Below are positions 1 through 10,109 of a DNA stretch of 64,000 nt, in pieces. Positions within the stretch are counted from its first letter, which is position 1; every line of letters starts with the position of its first letter. The notes beneath the pieces are model-generated. The model had not been told where the DNA came from. It made no database searches and worked only from the letters and a program-made list of their open reading frames with translations. The translations under genes and the position numbers were made by a program. The DNA comes from Uranotaenia lowii (Eukaryota; Arthropoda; Insecta; Diptera; Culicidae): positions 53,577,978-53,641,977 of the forward strand of contig NC_073691.1 of assembly GCF_029784155.1 (NCBI RefSeq). The letters are read 5' to 3'.

Positions 1-45
1 CCCCACCTCCCCTACTTGTATGAAAAATTCTGATGAATATGACAT

Positions 46-345
46 TTGGCCGAAGGTTATCTTCCCGAATATTTTTTGGCTGAATGGTTATCAGGCAGAA
101 TGGTGGTAAGGCCGAATAGATATAAGGCGGAATTGATACTAGGCCAAACGGATCGAAAGCCAAATGCTCGTTCGGCCGAATGGTCGCTAGGCCGAATGGA
201 TGGTAGGCTGATAAGTCATATTAACGCATGTCTGTGTGTTAGGCTAAATGATCGTAAGGCCGAAAGGATATGAGGCCAAATAACCGTCCATTTGGCTTGG
301 TGACCATTTGGCCTTACATCTATTCGGAATTTTATATCAGTTTCC
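46..345. repeat. Degenerate GGCCGAATGG-type tandem array
   Basis: The motif GGCCGAATGG and close variants (GGCTGAATGG, GGCAGAATGG, GGCCGAATAG, GGCCGAAAGG, GGCCAAAT) recur roughly every 10-25 bases. From about 285 the motif appears on the opposite strand (CCATTTGGCTTGG, CCATTTGGCCTTAC), so the array ends with inverted copies. A 75-codon frame inside it is only a by-product of the repeat. Similar GGCCGAAT arrays are common in mosquito intergenic DNA; that comparison is from general knowledge. Confidence 0.7.
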
Positions 346-2702
346 AATTGACACTTCAAAAATCTGGGATGGATTGGGGTAAAACAAACCGAAATAAGGT
401 CCGTAAGCACTGAGCACGTACTACCTAAAAAAACAAATAAAAATGTTATGTCAAATTTAAATGAACATTCAAAGCATTTCATAGAACAATAAATCATTGG
501 TCTGGTCTAAAACTAGCTTGTCAGTTATATTTCCCGCATGTATCCGGGCCGTGATAATCTGAGTTATTTTAACTTAAAGCCTGGCAAAATCCAGGAATTT
601 GATTTAAATTATTTTATTGATATAGCCGGGTAAACGTAAGAAAAATCCAAAAATGTTCAATAGACATCAATAAGAAGAAAACAGTTTAAACATAACATTT
701 TTATTGAAACACAACAAAACAGCAAGAAAATGGTCGTTTTTAAAGCCTTAAATTTTTTTTTTAAATGTAAGAATTATTAAAATTTTAGACGCTGAAACAA
801 AAAAAATACCAATTTGAGTTTTTTTTTCTGACTTAAGTTGATCTGAGCGAAAGAGCGAAATAATGGATTTTTTTCTAGAAAATCTGGGCAGCCATGCTGG
901 AGTATCTTCTTAATTTGGGATTATTAAATGTCATAGAAAATCTGTTTTAAGCTGGGCAATCTGGAAAGCTCAATTCTTCTCTCAGGAATATGGATGGCAA
1001 AACTCTTCAAATAGAGTCCAAATAGTCCAGTGAAAGAGCGTGCAATATTGCATTCGTCTGCTTCCCCAAGCTGTACGGAGAGAGATAAACCACATTGCAA
1101 TCAAGAGTAAGATTGTCAACACATAAAAGAGAACGAGAGCATTCACATCCGCTGATGAAGTGAATTCTTTTCTCCGGAAAAATCTATTGCGCATTGTGAT
1201 AAGGAAAAAACTTAGAACTAACAAAGTTTTTTTTCTTGATACGTTCACGAGAAAAGACGCTGTTCTCCTAACCAACAGTGTCAGAAGTGAACTAATTCTT
1301 CAGGATTTGTTCTGATTTTCGAGAGGCCGTCCTGATTGTTCAAAAACTTTAAGAATATTTCGGACTTTCGAGAAAAAAAAATCAAAATTTGTAGTTAAAT
1401 TACGAGAACATCAAACGAATCTGTAATAAAACAGTTAAGCCTCTTAAATCTATGGTAATCTTCGGTTCAGAAGATATTTTAAAGATGTTTTTTGATAAAA
1501 ACTGCAAGCCAGCTAATGAGTGATATCTTTTGTTGCATAAGTTAATGCGTATACAGCACAGTTATTTCGCCCTCATTTATGTTATCGAAGAAGAGCTGCA
1601 TTAGCTATAAGCATTTAGTCAATTTTTCTTCGCGGTGTCCTACTTTTTAAACAAAACCACCAGGCAGCTCTGCTCGGACGCCACTTTTGACAGATATTTT
1701 TGCAAGAAAAAAAACCCAAAACGGTATGTGGGCATGGTAGCCACAATAACAGATTTAACTGAAAAAGAAAAGATATTTTCATTATTTTTTTAATACAGAT
1801 TTGTCCGCACCGAAGACAGAGTTATAGGATTTGATTAAGATTACTACAGATTTCACCTTTCAAAACATTGACCATAAAAAGCGTTTGGAAATAGTCAAAC
1901 GAAACCATATCGGTTGAAAGATTCATTTTAAAAAAAGACAATATTCAGAATTTCGTCAATGATGAAAAAAGTTTCCGGATTTTAAAACATCTTCAAGTTA
2001 ATTAATTAATTTTGATTATTGAAATAAACAGTCAAATAAAATTTATGAAAAATACTAGAGATTTTCCTTATATTGTCAACCGATGTTTTTTCTGTTGTTG
2101 ATGCATATTTAGGTGCAGAGTTTTTGTTGGCAATTTTTTTATAAGGGCAAAGGTTTCTTTGTGGTCACGCTGATAGTAGGGAAAAATTGTGTTATTATTT
2201 GTACATTGTGTGATGGGAGTCTAAATAAATTTTTCTCCATTTACACTGGGGTGTATGACTGAAACACTAGGGCGCTCGGATTACACGCGAAAGCCGATCT
2301 GAAATCAGTATTGTTTTTTCTCGACTTTTTGTTGTTAGGAAGGAGCCGACCAACCATGGTCATGAAAGCACCCTTCGAAATGTATAATTAATAACATATT
2401 TTGATGCAGATTAAAAAAAATAAATCAGAAATTGCGATGAAATGTCATTTGAATCAATCCGCATATTGAAAAAAAATTAACTTCAGTACAAATATTCTGA
2501 GCTCCAAATCAGATACAAAATTCATATTAAATATTAAAATAGAAAATTAACAGGATGTTATGAATGATTAATTGATTAAATTAACAAAGAAAAGTGAAAG
2601 AATTTTTCAAAGCACATTGACGACGATCAAATGTAATTCTTTGATTTTTAAACATGTCTGCAAGTTTTTTTTGGCGACACTTGGTAAAGAAATTTACTAA
2701 GT
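346..2702. other. AT-rich sequence without recognisable gene
   Basis: Long A/T homopolymers and scattered short frames. The best minus-strand frame (982-1275) has one hydrophobic stretch but no recognisable domain and no support for expression. A short motif with CCTGGCAAAATCCAGG near 580-605 resembles, in the opposite orientation, sequence next to the Helitron end near 48,903-48,935 and may be a dispersed mosquito repeat. Nothing else is supportable. Confidence 0.5.
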
Positions 2703-2837
2703 CAAAAGAATCGAAAGATTTCCATTAATTCAACCACGGTGTAAGAAAAGTTCAGATACCGGTATTTTGAGAGCAATCGATTACTGAACTTTTTTTTATA
2801 CCGTGGTTGAATTAAAAGCAATCTTTCGATTGCTTTG
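2703..2837. repeat. Short foldback/hairpin element
   Basis: Two inverted arms of about 50 bases (2703-2755 and 2783-2837) share AATTCAACCACGGT / ACCGTGGTTGAATT and a flanking AATCGAAAGATT / AATCTTTCGATT block, separated by about 27 bases. The arms differ at a few positions, mostly in A-runs. The size and structure suit a small foldback MITE or a transcribed hairpin; no target duplication is clear. Confidence 0.7.
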
Positions 2838-3163
2838 ATTCAGTCGAACTATTAAACTAAGTAGGCACACAACACATAACAGAGTAAAAAATGTTGTTAT
2901 TTGATTCAAATATCCTAAATTTAATAAAACAAAATATGTTTTTGATTTGAAGTTTGTTGATATATTTTTTCAAATATTAATTTAAAAATCCGGACAAGTC
3001 CGGGTAAAACCCGGCATTCTAGAATGCTTTTAATTAATAGAATTAAGATTTCATAAAAAGAAATTCAATCAATTGCTGTGAAAAATGTGATTTCTGGAAC
3101 AAATTTGATGAAAAATTGCTAAGATTTATTTACTTTTGTATTTCTTTCTTCTACATGTTAAGC

Positions 3164-3917
3164 TTAAGGGGGGTGGTAGGGTCTAACGGGTATAAAAAAA
3201 AACACAATTTTCACGATTTTTTTCTAGAGCTATCATTCAAACAAATGTATTAAAATTTTTTGCATTATACAAAATATTGTTAAAAGAACATTTAGTAATT
3301 TTTTCGTAGAAAAATATTGAAAAATGAGCCGGTGACGGAGCACTTTCGAGGATGCCTTTCAAAAAACAGGATTTGCGGTGCACACTGTGTCTCAGCACAG
3401 AATCATCTGAAGTCAAAAAATCAGAGCAAAATATTTTTAATAGATGTTTTTCTGGACCCCAACGGTTTTTATTTAACTTAAAAAAAAATTTATGAAATTT
3501 TTGTGGCTGTTTGAAGTAAATACTACGATTTTTCACGAAAAAATCCGCCATTTTTCACCTGTAAAATCTCCCCAAAGTAAAAAAAAATAAAAAAAAGAAA
3601 AACGTTGGGGTCTGGTATTTTATATGTAGAAAATATGTTCCAAATTTGAAAAGAATCGGATAAGTAGTTTTCAAATGACGATGTCCACGGACTTTAAAAA
3701 TGTGCTTTCGAGAAAAACGCGTTTGAAGTTTCTGCTCTTGCTTTCTTGCAGTATTTGATAGGAGGAGATAAAGGCCTATAATTTCTACAGTTTTGCTTCG
3801 ATTGACTAGAAAATTTGACACAACATTCTTGAAATGTTTTACAATAAGAAAATAATAAAATAAAAAAATCGATTTTTTGAAAGTGTTAGACCCTACCCCC
3901 CTCCCCCCCCCCCTTAA
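3164..3917. mobile_element. TTAA-flanked non-autonomous DNA element, copy 1
   Basis: The element begins TTAAGGGGGGTGGTAGGG, followed by TCTAACGGG, and ends GTGTTAGACCCTACCCCC, followed by a C-rich run and TTAA. The ends are therefore inverted repeats built on GTTAGACCCTA plus a C/G tract, with TTAA at each border. The 754-bp interior has no transposase-like frame; the two frames of 88 and 104 codons on the minus strand are unremarkable. A second copy lies at 23410-24167 and matches across the whole interior. TTAA borders are typical of piggyBac-type elements, but the G/C-tract end is unusual for them, so the superfamily is inference. Confidence 0.85.
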
Positions 3918-4664
3918 GCTGTTACAAGTTTGTTGGGTAAAAATGTTGAAAAATAACTTTTTTTAATTTTTCTAACATTGGTACCGTATAAGACCCAATG
4001 GCCGCGCACTTTCAACATTAATCTTTATTTTCTTCGTAAATCACCAACGAAAATTTCTATGTTTCACGTTTACTGATACTTACACTGAGAACTTTTCACT
4101 TGCCTTACTTAAAATAAAGTTGTTTTGCTTTTGAGCCAGGACAAAATTAAAACAAACACCGTTTTTGCCGGATGCGATTTTTTCTGTTGTCCTTTATGTT
4201 ATTGAGTTTTTTGTGTTGAATTTGAGCACCTCGGCAAAAAATTTGAACGTAAGTTATTGTTGTGTTTGGATTTTGGATTGATCACCGCGAATGTTTGCTC
4301 TAAATCGGTGAATAAGTAATTATTACATGACAATTTCCGATTGTGCTTCGAACTTCATATTTTCCGCGTTAATTAAAAAAATGTAGTCTTTTTGATTGCT
4401 GAAAATTAGCTTTATACTTTCTATTTTGAACAAAATCTTTGTTCGTTTACTTTCCTTAAAGTTCTCGACTTTCTTATTTGTGGTTGTGGATGTGCAGCTT
4501 AAACGTTTTCAATTAAAATTTGTTGATTTTTCTGAACAGTTATTGTTCTTTATATGGAAAATTCTGTATGTCTTAAAAGATATTACTACACCATCTTAAG
4601 ACCATATTTATTTATAGTTTTTTGCATTACTCAAAATGTAGTTTTGCACTCTGAAAATACCTGT
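3918..4664. other. AT-rich sequence without recognisable gene
   Basis: Homopolymer-rich unique-looking sequence. A 67-codon plus-strand frame at 4396-4599 starts from a non-ATG codon and matches no domain I recognise. Confidence 0.5.
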
Positions 4665-4760
4665 TTTTTTCGAAGACTCACAAACAAACATCTCTCCTGA
4701 TAAAATGATAGCATTAAGAAAAAAATTATGTTTTTTCTATGAAAGTTTAATATTTTTCCT
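4665..4760. repeat. Fragment homologous to the interior of the 18.9-19.8 kb MITE
   Basis: GAAGACTCACAAACAAACAT followed by CTCTCCTGATAAAAT and a later TGAAAGTT-AAT block is matched at about 19095-19185 (GAAGACTCACAAACAAACAT, CTGTCCTGATAAAAT, TGAAAGTTCAAT) in the same orientation. The complete element around the second site has clear terminal repeats; this copy lacks them, so it is either a relic or a related family. Confidence 0.65.
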
Positions 4761-6249
4761 CTGTATAGGTAGGGGAGACTAGGGTATCATGGGCCAATTT
4801 TTGTTCTTTGCTTCATGACTTCTCTATTATAAAAGATAAAAGGAAAAAAAATAAATAGAAAGGTTTTCTACATTTTTAAGATATTAGTAGACATTTTTTT
4901 TATTTTTTAAATACATGAATTTACATGATTGTTTAAAAAAAGTATTTTTTTTTGGATTTTGAAAATTGTTGGGAAACGTGGGTCACCTAATCCAAATTTA
5001 ATAGATAACGTGCAAAGTTGATGAGTTGACCCAAAATTGAAATTTCATAATTCATTAAGATATTTTAGAGCAATTTCAGATGAGGAAATGAAAAAAAAAG
5101 TTATGTATGATCGAACAGTACCTAACTCCTGGTTCGCTAACGTTTCGGGGAAATTCCTTATTTAGGATTTATGTTCGTCTCTATCGCATTGGGAAAAATG
5201 GACAAAATATTTTCCACAACTCTTTATTTGGCATAAGAAAATTTTGTAGACAAGTAAAACGTATTTTAAGTTCTGAATGTCTATAAAAACACCAAAATAT
5301 ATTCGGCCCACGATTCCCAACAAACCATGATTTGAAAATTGGTTGCGTTGTTACATTGTATGTGTTTTGAAAGTAACAACATACGTAGAATGAGAAACAC
5401 TGATAAGCAGTATACATAATCAAACGAACACTGTACCGCTCAAAGCAACGTACTGAGCATAGCCGCTCTACTGCGATGGCCTCTACTGTTCTCCGACTGA
5501 ATTGTCACTCCCAGTTCCGCCCAAAAGCAAGTGCATGATAATCCTCAACTGAATATCACCCATCTAGCAGTGGATTTCGATTCCGTCAGGCTATCGCAAA
5601 AAGAATATTGGTGATCCAACTATTCGCGGACGAGCCGCACAATCAACACGACATCAATAAATTCGTCTCACGTTGAAAGGACGAGAATCATACTGCACCC
5701 AGTTGAGCTTGGAATTCAACGAATAAAACTAGCCAATTATTCCAAAAGGTAGTGGGAGCTCAGTTGAGGAAAAGAACTGTCCAGAAAGTATCAAACTCCC
5801 GTTGGAACATCGAGTCAAAGAGGAAAATCAATCCCGTCAATCCGGAAAACCACACCTCGGTTCAAGTGTGTCGAAAATCTGGCTTTGAGCATAAACCCCG
5901 ACAATCTAAGCATGTGTGGATGTCATTGGGAATCATGCATGCTGAAAAAGTAGAGATCGTGTGAGAAAAGAAACATCAACCACAACACACAGATTGCTCT
6001 ACGTGAAGACACAACATCACACAGTGGTAGCAAGAAGAATCCTACAAAAGTTACCGGTGGTGTAGAGAATCGGGCAGCTGATTGCCATAGCTCTGGTTGA
6101 ATTGGTGAACACATCGATCAGAAGAAGGTCCTCGTCGAAGACGAAGGGCCTTTTTTTAAATCGATTCTGATTCCCTCTGGGAAAACAGAAACGCGGCGTC
6201 AATATTGCATGCGACGCTTGAAGCCCGATCAGCTGATCGCTAGTCTTCA

Positions 6250-7040
6250 CCCCTCCGAGTGTGTATAAAATTCATATCGCGTTGTGCTCGATATCATTTG
6301 GGGAGAGGAGAACTGAGGCAGATAACTTCGAAAACGACAGCGACTACCGTGTCCGTCGAGAGAGAAAACTTGCATGTGTGCTTATCAAGGAAGGAAGCCG
6401 AAGACAGATAATCCCGACCGCCAAAACAGCACCGATTTTGAAGCCGTGGGGGAACATTTCGGCATGTGTGCATGCCTAGGAAGGAGTATCGACGGAGGAT
6501 CATCTCAACTGCGAAAATAACAACAATCGTGTCACCGTGGGAGAACATTTCTGCATTTCTGCCTAAGGAGAGTATTGACGGAGGATCCTCTCAACAGCGA
6601 GAATAACAACAATCGTGTCGCCGAGGTAGAACGAGTTGCATGTGTGTATGCCAGCGAAGAGAGGAACAAAACAAAAAGTCTCGGATGCAGGTTTAGACTT
6701 TCGGATGACCGCAGCATAAACTAGGAGCCGTGATAGTGGTAGTGTCAATTCACTTGCATGCATGCGAAAGGAAAACGTGAGGAGTTAATGCATGGCCTAT
6801 AAGTAGTGAGGAGGTTAGATTTAGCCTATAAGTATTCATAATACCAATAGAGTTTCCAGAATGAAACTAATCATATCGTGCCATTATTTATTATTGAGAT
6901 GTTTAGGCCAAGTGCCAAATGATTTGCCGACTCAATGTCCGGCCTATTAAGCTGAATAAAATTCTTGTTTCATCAAACACAAATTATTGCGTGTTGAGTT
7001 TCATGCACTCCGGGTAAGGCAAAGTCGTTACAGCGTTTGT
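6250..7040 (+). mobile_element. Possible solo LTR or retroelement leader
   Basis: Relative to its flanks this stretch is GC-richer and less homopolymeric. It has a TATA-like GTATAAAATTC near 6261, a four-unit tandem repeat (6313-6662), a polyadenylation-like AATAAA near 6956 and no coding frame, which together resemble an LTR or retroelement 5' leader. I could not define TG..CA ends or a target duplication, so an ordinary host non-coding exon remains possible. Confidence 0.3.
6313..6662. repeat. Four-unit tandem repeat, about 75-95 bp per unit
   Basis: Four successive units share the order GATAA/CTCAAC..., a GCGAAAATAACAACAATCGT block, GTCACCGTGGGAGAACATTT, a GCATGTGTG/GCATTT block and GGAGAGTATTGACGGAGGAT. 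Units 3 and 4 are most alike; unit 1 is most diverged. No frame runs through all units. Confidence 0.65.
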
Positions 7041-7523
7041 TGATGTTTCATCAAAAATTCCTTTTCCACGTGAAACAACATGACAAAACTAAGATCATCA
7101 AGGATGCCTTATTTGCAGGTGTTTGTTTAATTATGTAAGAACGTTTCTCTAGGCTAGTTGAATAAAAGAATCATTAGATATGTACATAAGTTAACAACAT
7201 ATAGAAAAACATGCTAACGCAAAGATAACGATGACGATAACAGTTGGATTGACATTTTTATCTCAACACACAGCTGAGATATTCATAGTGACCCACGTTT
7301 CTCCATGACCCATGTTACCCCACTCTTCCCTTCTTTTTACACATTCGCTTTATGAATCACAAAAACCTTCCTTCATCTACTGGACTTTGTTTGATAGAAA
7401 TTGGCAAGACCGAATAAAAAAATCAGCAATTACATTAGTTTTTCGAGCTTTGATGAGTAATAACTTTCATAAGACTCAAAATAACTGCTTCAATCCTGTT
7501 GATTTGTGTTATTCGAATCAAAG

Positions 7524-7711
7524 TTTTTTTTGTTTCGATTATAGTCGTTTTACCATCTTTATGGCATTCGCGACTGTCAACGTTGCAGTTGGCGGACAGT
7601 TATTGAAAAATATATCCGGTACATCTGTGTTCGATGTTTACTCTTGGGCTCGAACTCACGGACATCGGCTCAGGAAGCAACTGACTTGCCAACTGAGGTA
7701 TATCACAAAGT
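7524..7711 (-). mobile_element. tRNA-derived SINE, copy A (minus strand)
   Basis: Read on the minus strand this has an A-box-like block (TGATATACCTCAGTTGGCAA), a B-box-like GTGAGTTCGAGCCC, then a shared body (ACTGTCCGCCAACTGCAACG, CGAATGCCATAAAGATGG) and ends CGACTATAATCGAAACAAAA. The same order is found at 20128-20310 on the plus strand, where a target duplication proves mobility. Length is about 188 bp. The last third of a 133-codon plus-strand frame (7312-7713) runs through the SINE in antisense and is not a gene. Confidence 0.85.
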
Positions 7712-10100
7712 GATATCTTTGATTTGCACCAGTTAATGATAGACCCACTTGAAATTTAAAAAAAATCATGCATTAGAGGGTTAAAGTAATTAAAATCAGC
7801 ATCTATAGAAGGTCTAGGAACTGAAGATTGCCTACTGGAACGATCAATCAACTCTTAAATGAGTTATTTTGATAATAAACCTGTCTGTAATTTAATGAAA
7901 GCCACCCTTGAATGATTTTTTCCTTAGATAACTTGAAAAAATGGCTTCGCCAACGCCCTCACTCAGGGAGCGAGACAGAAGAATAAAAAACCAATCAGCC
8001 ACAAGAACCAATCAATCATAAGAAGAAATCCATTTTGGCACATTAACTCCAAGTTCCATTTGAAGCCGACAGAGAAAGAAAAACCTTAAGAAAAAAAATC
8101 TGGCTTGAAAAAAGGAAGCGACCAATCGAATGGCGGCGTAGAAAAGCAATAAAACTGCACTTGACCAACACTCAGGCGATTTTTTACAGCTTCCTTCTAT
8201 GATTCTTCCGATATACGACTGCTGCTGGCCTCTGAACATTATTTGCCATCAAAGACGACCAAGACCACAAAGACTTCGAATCGAAGCATTCAAAGATGGC
8301 GCAGAAAATTCTAACAAGGCAAGAAGTGACCAGAACAGAACAGAAGAAGACGGCACAAGGGAGTTCTGAGATCGAAAAACGGCCATAAAATCTTGAAGTG
8401 CCACTCGACGACCGACGTGGCGGTTGGACGATAAATGATTGGATTTGTTTGTGTTGTCGACCGACATTCGATTTTGGCGGTTTCGGTGAGGAGTTCCTCA
8501 AAAGTTTCCCAAGAAAATTAATCGAACACTTGTAGAGGTTCTTTCCCGGGAAAATTTTTGATTGGGAACGATTCATCGATTCATCGATAGCTTTGATTTT
8601 TTGAATATCAATTCGATCAAAAAGTTGAAAAAATCAATAAAATCAATAAAAATTCAAAAAAAATTCATGTAAATTTGTGAAATTTCAATCAGAAATACAC
8701 AAGTCTTCCATTGATCAATGATAAATGAATGCCTGATGTTTGATTTCTTTAAAATCCAACGCATCGCTTAGTGACTGTACTATTTCGAATTCCTCCAGTA
8801 ACCTCCATTCTCCCAAAAAAATCAACAATTTTCCAGTTGGATAAAATTTCCATTGAACTAATGAATGAAACAAATGAATTCAATTTGTTACACCACTCGC
8901 TCAGCCAATGAAAGTATTATTGTTTCGTATTGTATTGTTGCTGATTAATGAGCTCACCTCTTCCATATTCTGGGAAATAATTAACCGGACATTGAAGAGC
9001 TTATTATAAAATCACACACACACACACACAATGCACTCAATGTGGGCCAACAAAAGTGGGAACCATTCTCGGAAACACAAAAGCCCTCTCATTCAGTGGT
9101 TTAATTTTCAAAAGGACTCTATTATTGTTGTTTAAAACAATTGTCAATACCAACAGCGGATAATTGCTGCGAAGCTCCGGGCTAAATAAATCACATCTCA
9201 TTCATTCACCCAGTTAGTGAGTTGGTGACACATACACACAGAGGTGATTTGATTGATGAGTTTTACAATTGACGTTAACACGGAAGTAATTGAAGCAAGG
9301 GCAGATATGCAGTTACTGACACAGTACTTGGAATTTCGCGAATGACGAGAGTGTTTTTCATAGTTGAATTCTATTGCCCTTAAGCCGAACAAATTTGGTA
9401 CTTGGTTTTGATTCGCGATGAAAGTGACACTCTTACTGAGAAGGTGTAAATATTTTAATATTTTGACAGTTGTTTTTTTTGCTGGAATGTCAAAAAAGTA
9501 ATAAATTGTCCAAAATATAAGTAAAAGTTATTTATGCAACACTAGGCTCGTCTAGATTATGATAGTGATGTTAGATGTGAGTCAATCTGAGCCAAATTGT
9601 CTAAGTGTTCAAAAAACACTCAAAACTTTTACATCAAGACGATATTTTTGGAAAAACTACGAAATTCACTTCCATATTGTATATTTGAAAGATTTTGACA
9701 GCTCAAATCTTTTATATTGATCATGAATTTGAAATTGATTTTTTAAACTTCTGAAAACTGCCATCTTTCCTTTTTTCATAGTTCATGACATGAAATCATA
9801 GAAGAAAGTTTCAGATTCGGATTCCAATCCAAAAAACAGACTTCTGATGCAAAATCTTTGATTTTGCATCTCTTTCTACTAACTCATATCTTATTCTACA
9901 CTTAAATTCATTTATTTTCCAAGTTTAAACTAAAAGATGGCAGCATATGTAGAAATAAAAGAGTCCAGAAATCGAAAACTATCTATAACTGAATTTTAAT
10001 TAGAGATTAATTGTTATTTTGGTCATAATTATCATTAATTATACTTCCCTCATTTCTGTAAGTTATGTCAAATTTTACCGAAGATCAAATGTAAATTTTA
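7712..10100. other. Non-coding sequence, partly of higher complexity
   Basis: No supportable gene. The stretch 7.97-8.58 kb is less AT-biased and carries overlapping minus-strand frames (8184-8576, 130 codons; 8249-8467) without recognisable domains. A (CA)n run lies at 9012-9030. Sequence from about 8.93 to 9.40 kb looks unique and contains several TAAT/ATTA core sites, so could be host regulatory DNA, but nothing proves it. Confidence 0.4.
9012..9030. repeat. (CA)n microsatellite
   Basis: An uninterrupted run of nine and a half CA dinucleotides. Confidence 0.95.
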
Positions 10101-10109
10101 CCAATGTAG

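Larger units (their letters stand above)
4771..7330. mobile_element. Possible old terminal-inverted-repeat element with an insertion inside
   Basis: The left sequence AGGGGAGACTAGGGTATCAT, followed by GGGCC, is matched inversely at 7306-7330 (GACCCATGTTACCCCACTCT, then TCCCT): about 20 of 25 positions pair. A second inverted match, AAACGTGGGTCAC near 4975 and GTGACCCACGTTT near 7288, lies just inside. The 2.56-kb spacing and the complex sequence at about 5.4-7.1 kb suggest that a MITE was split by a later insertion. The ends are imperfect, so this is tentative. Confidence 0.4.

Noticed and set aside
982..1275. 97-codon minus-strand frame with a hydrophobic stretch
   Set aside because: No family resemblance, AT-rich context and no splice or promoter context to support it.
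3237..3821. Two minus-strand frames of 104 and 88 codons as a transposase
   Set aside because: They are short and lack catalytic motifs, and the matching copy at 23.4-24.2 kb does not keep them open.
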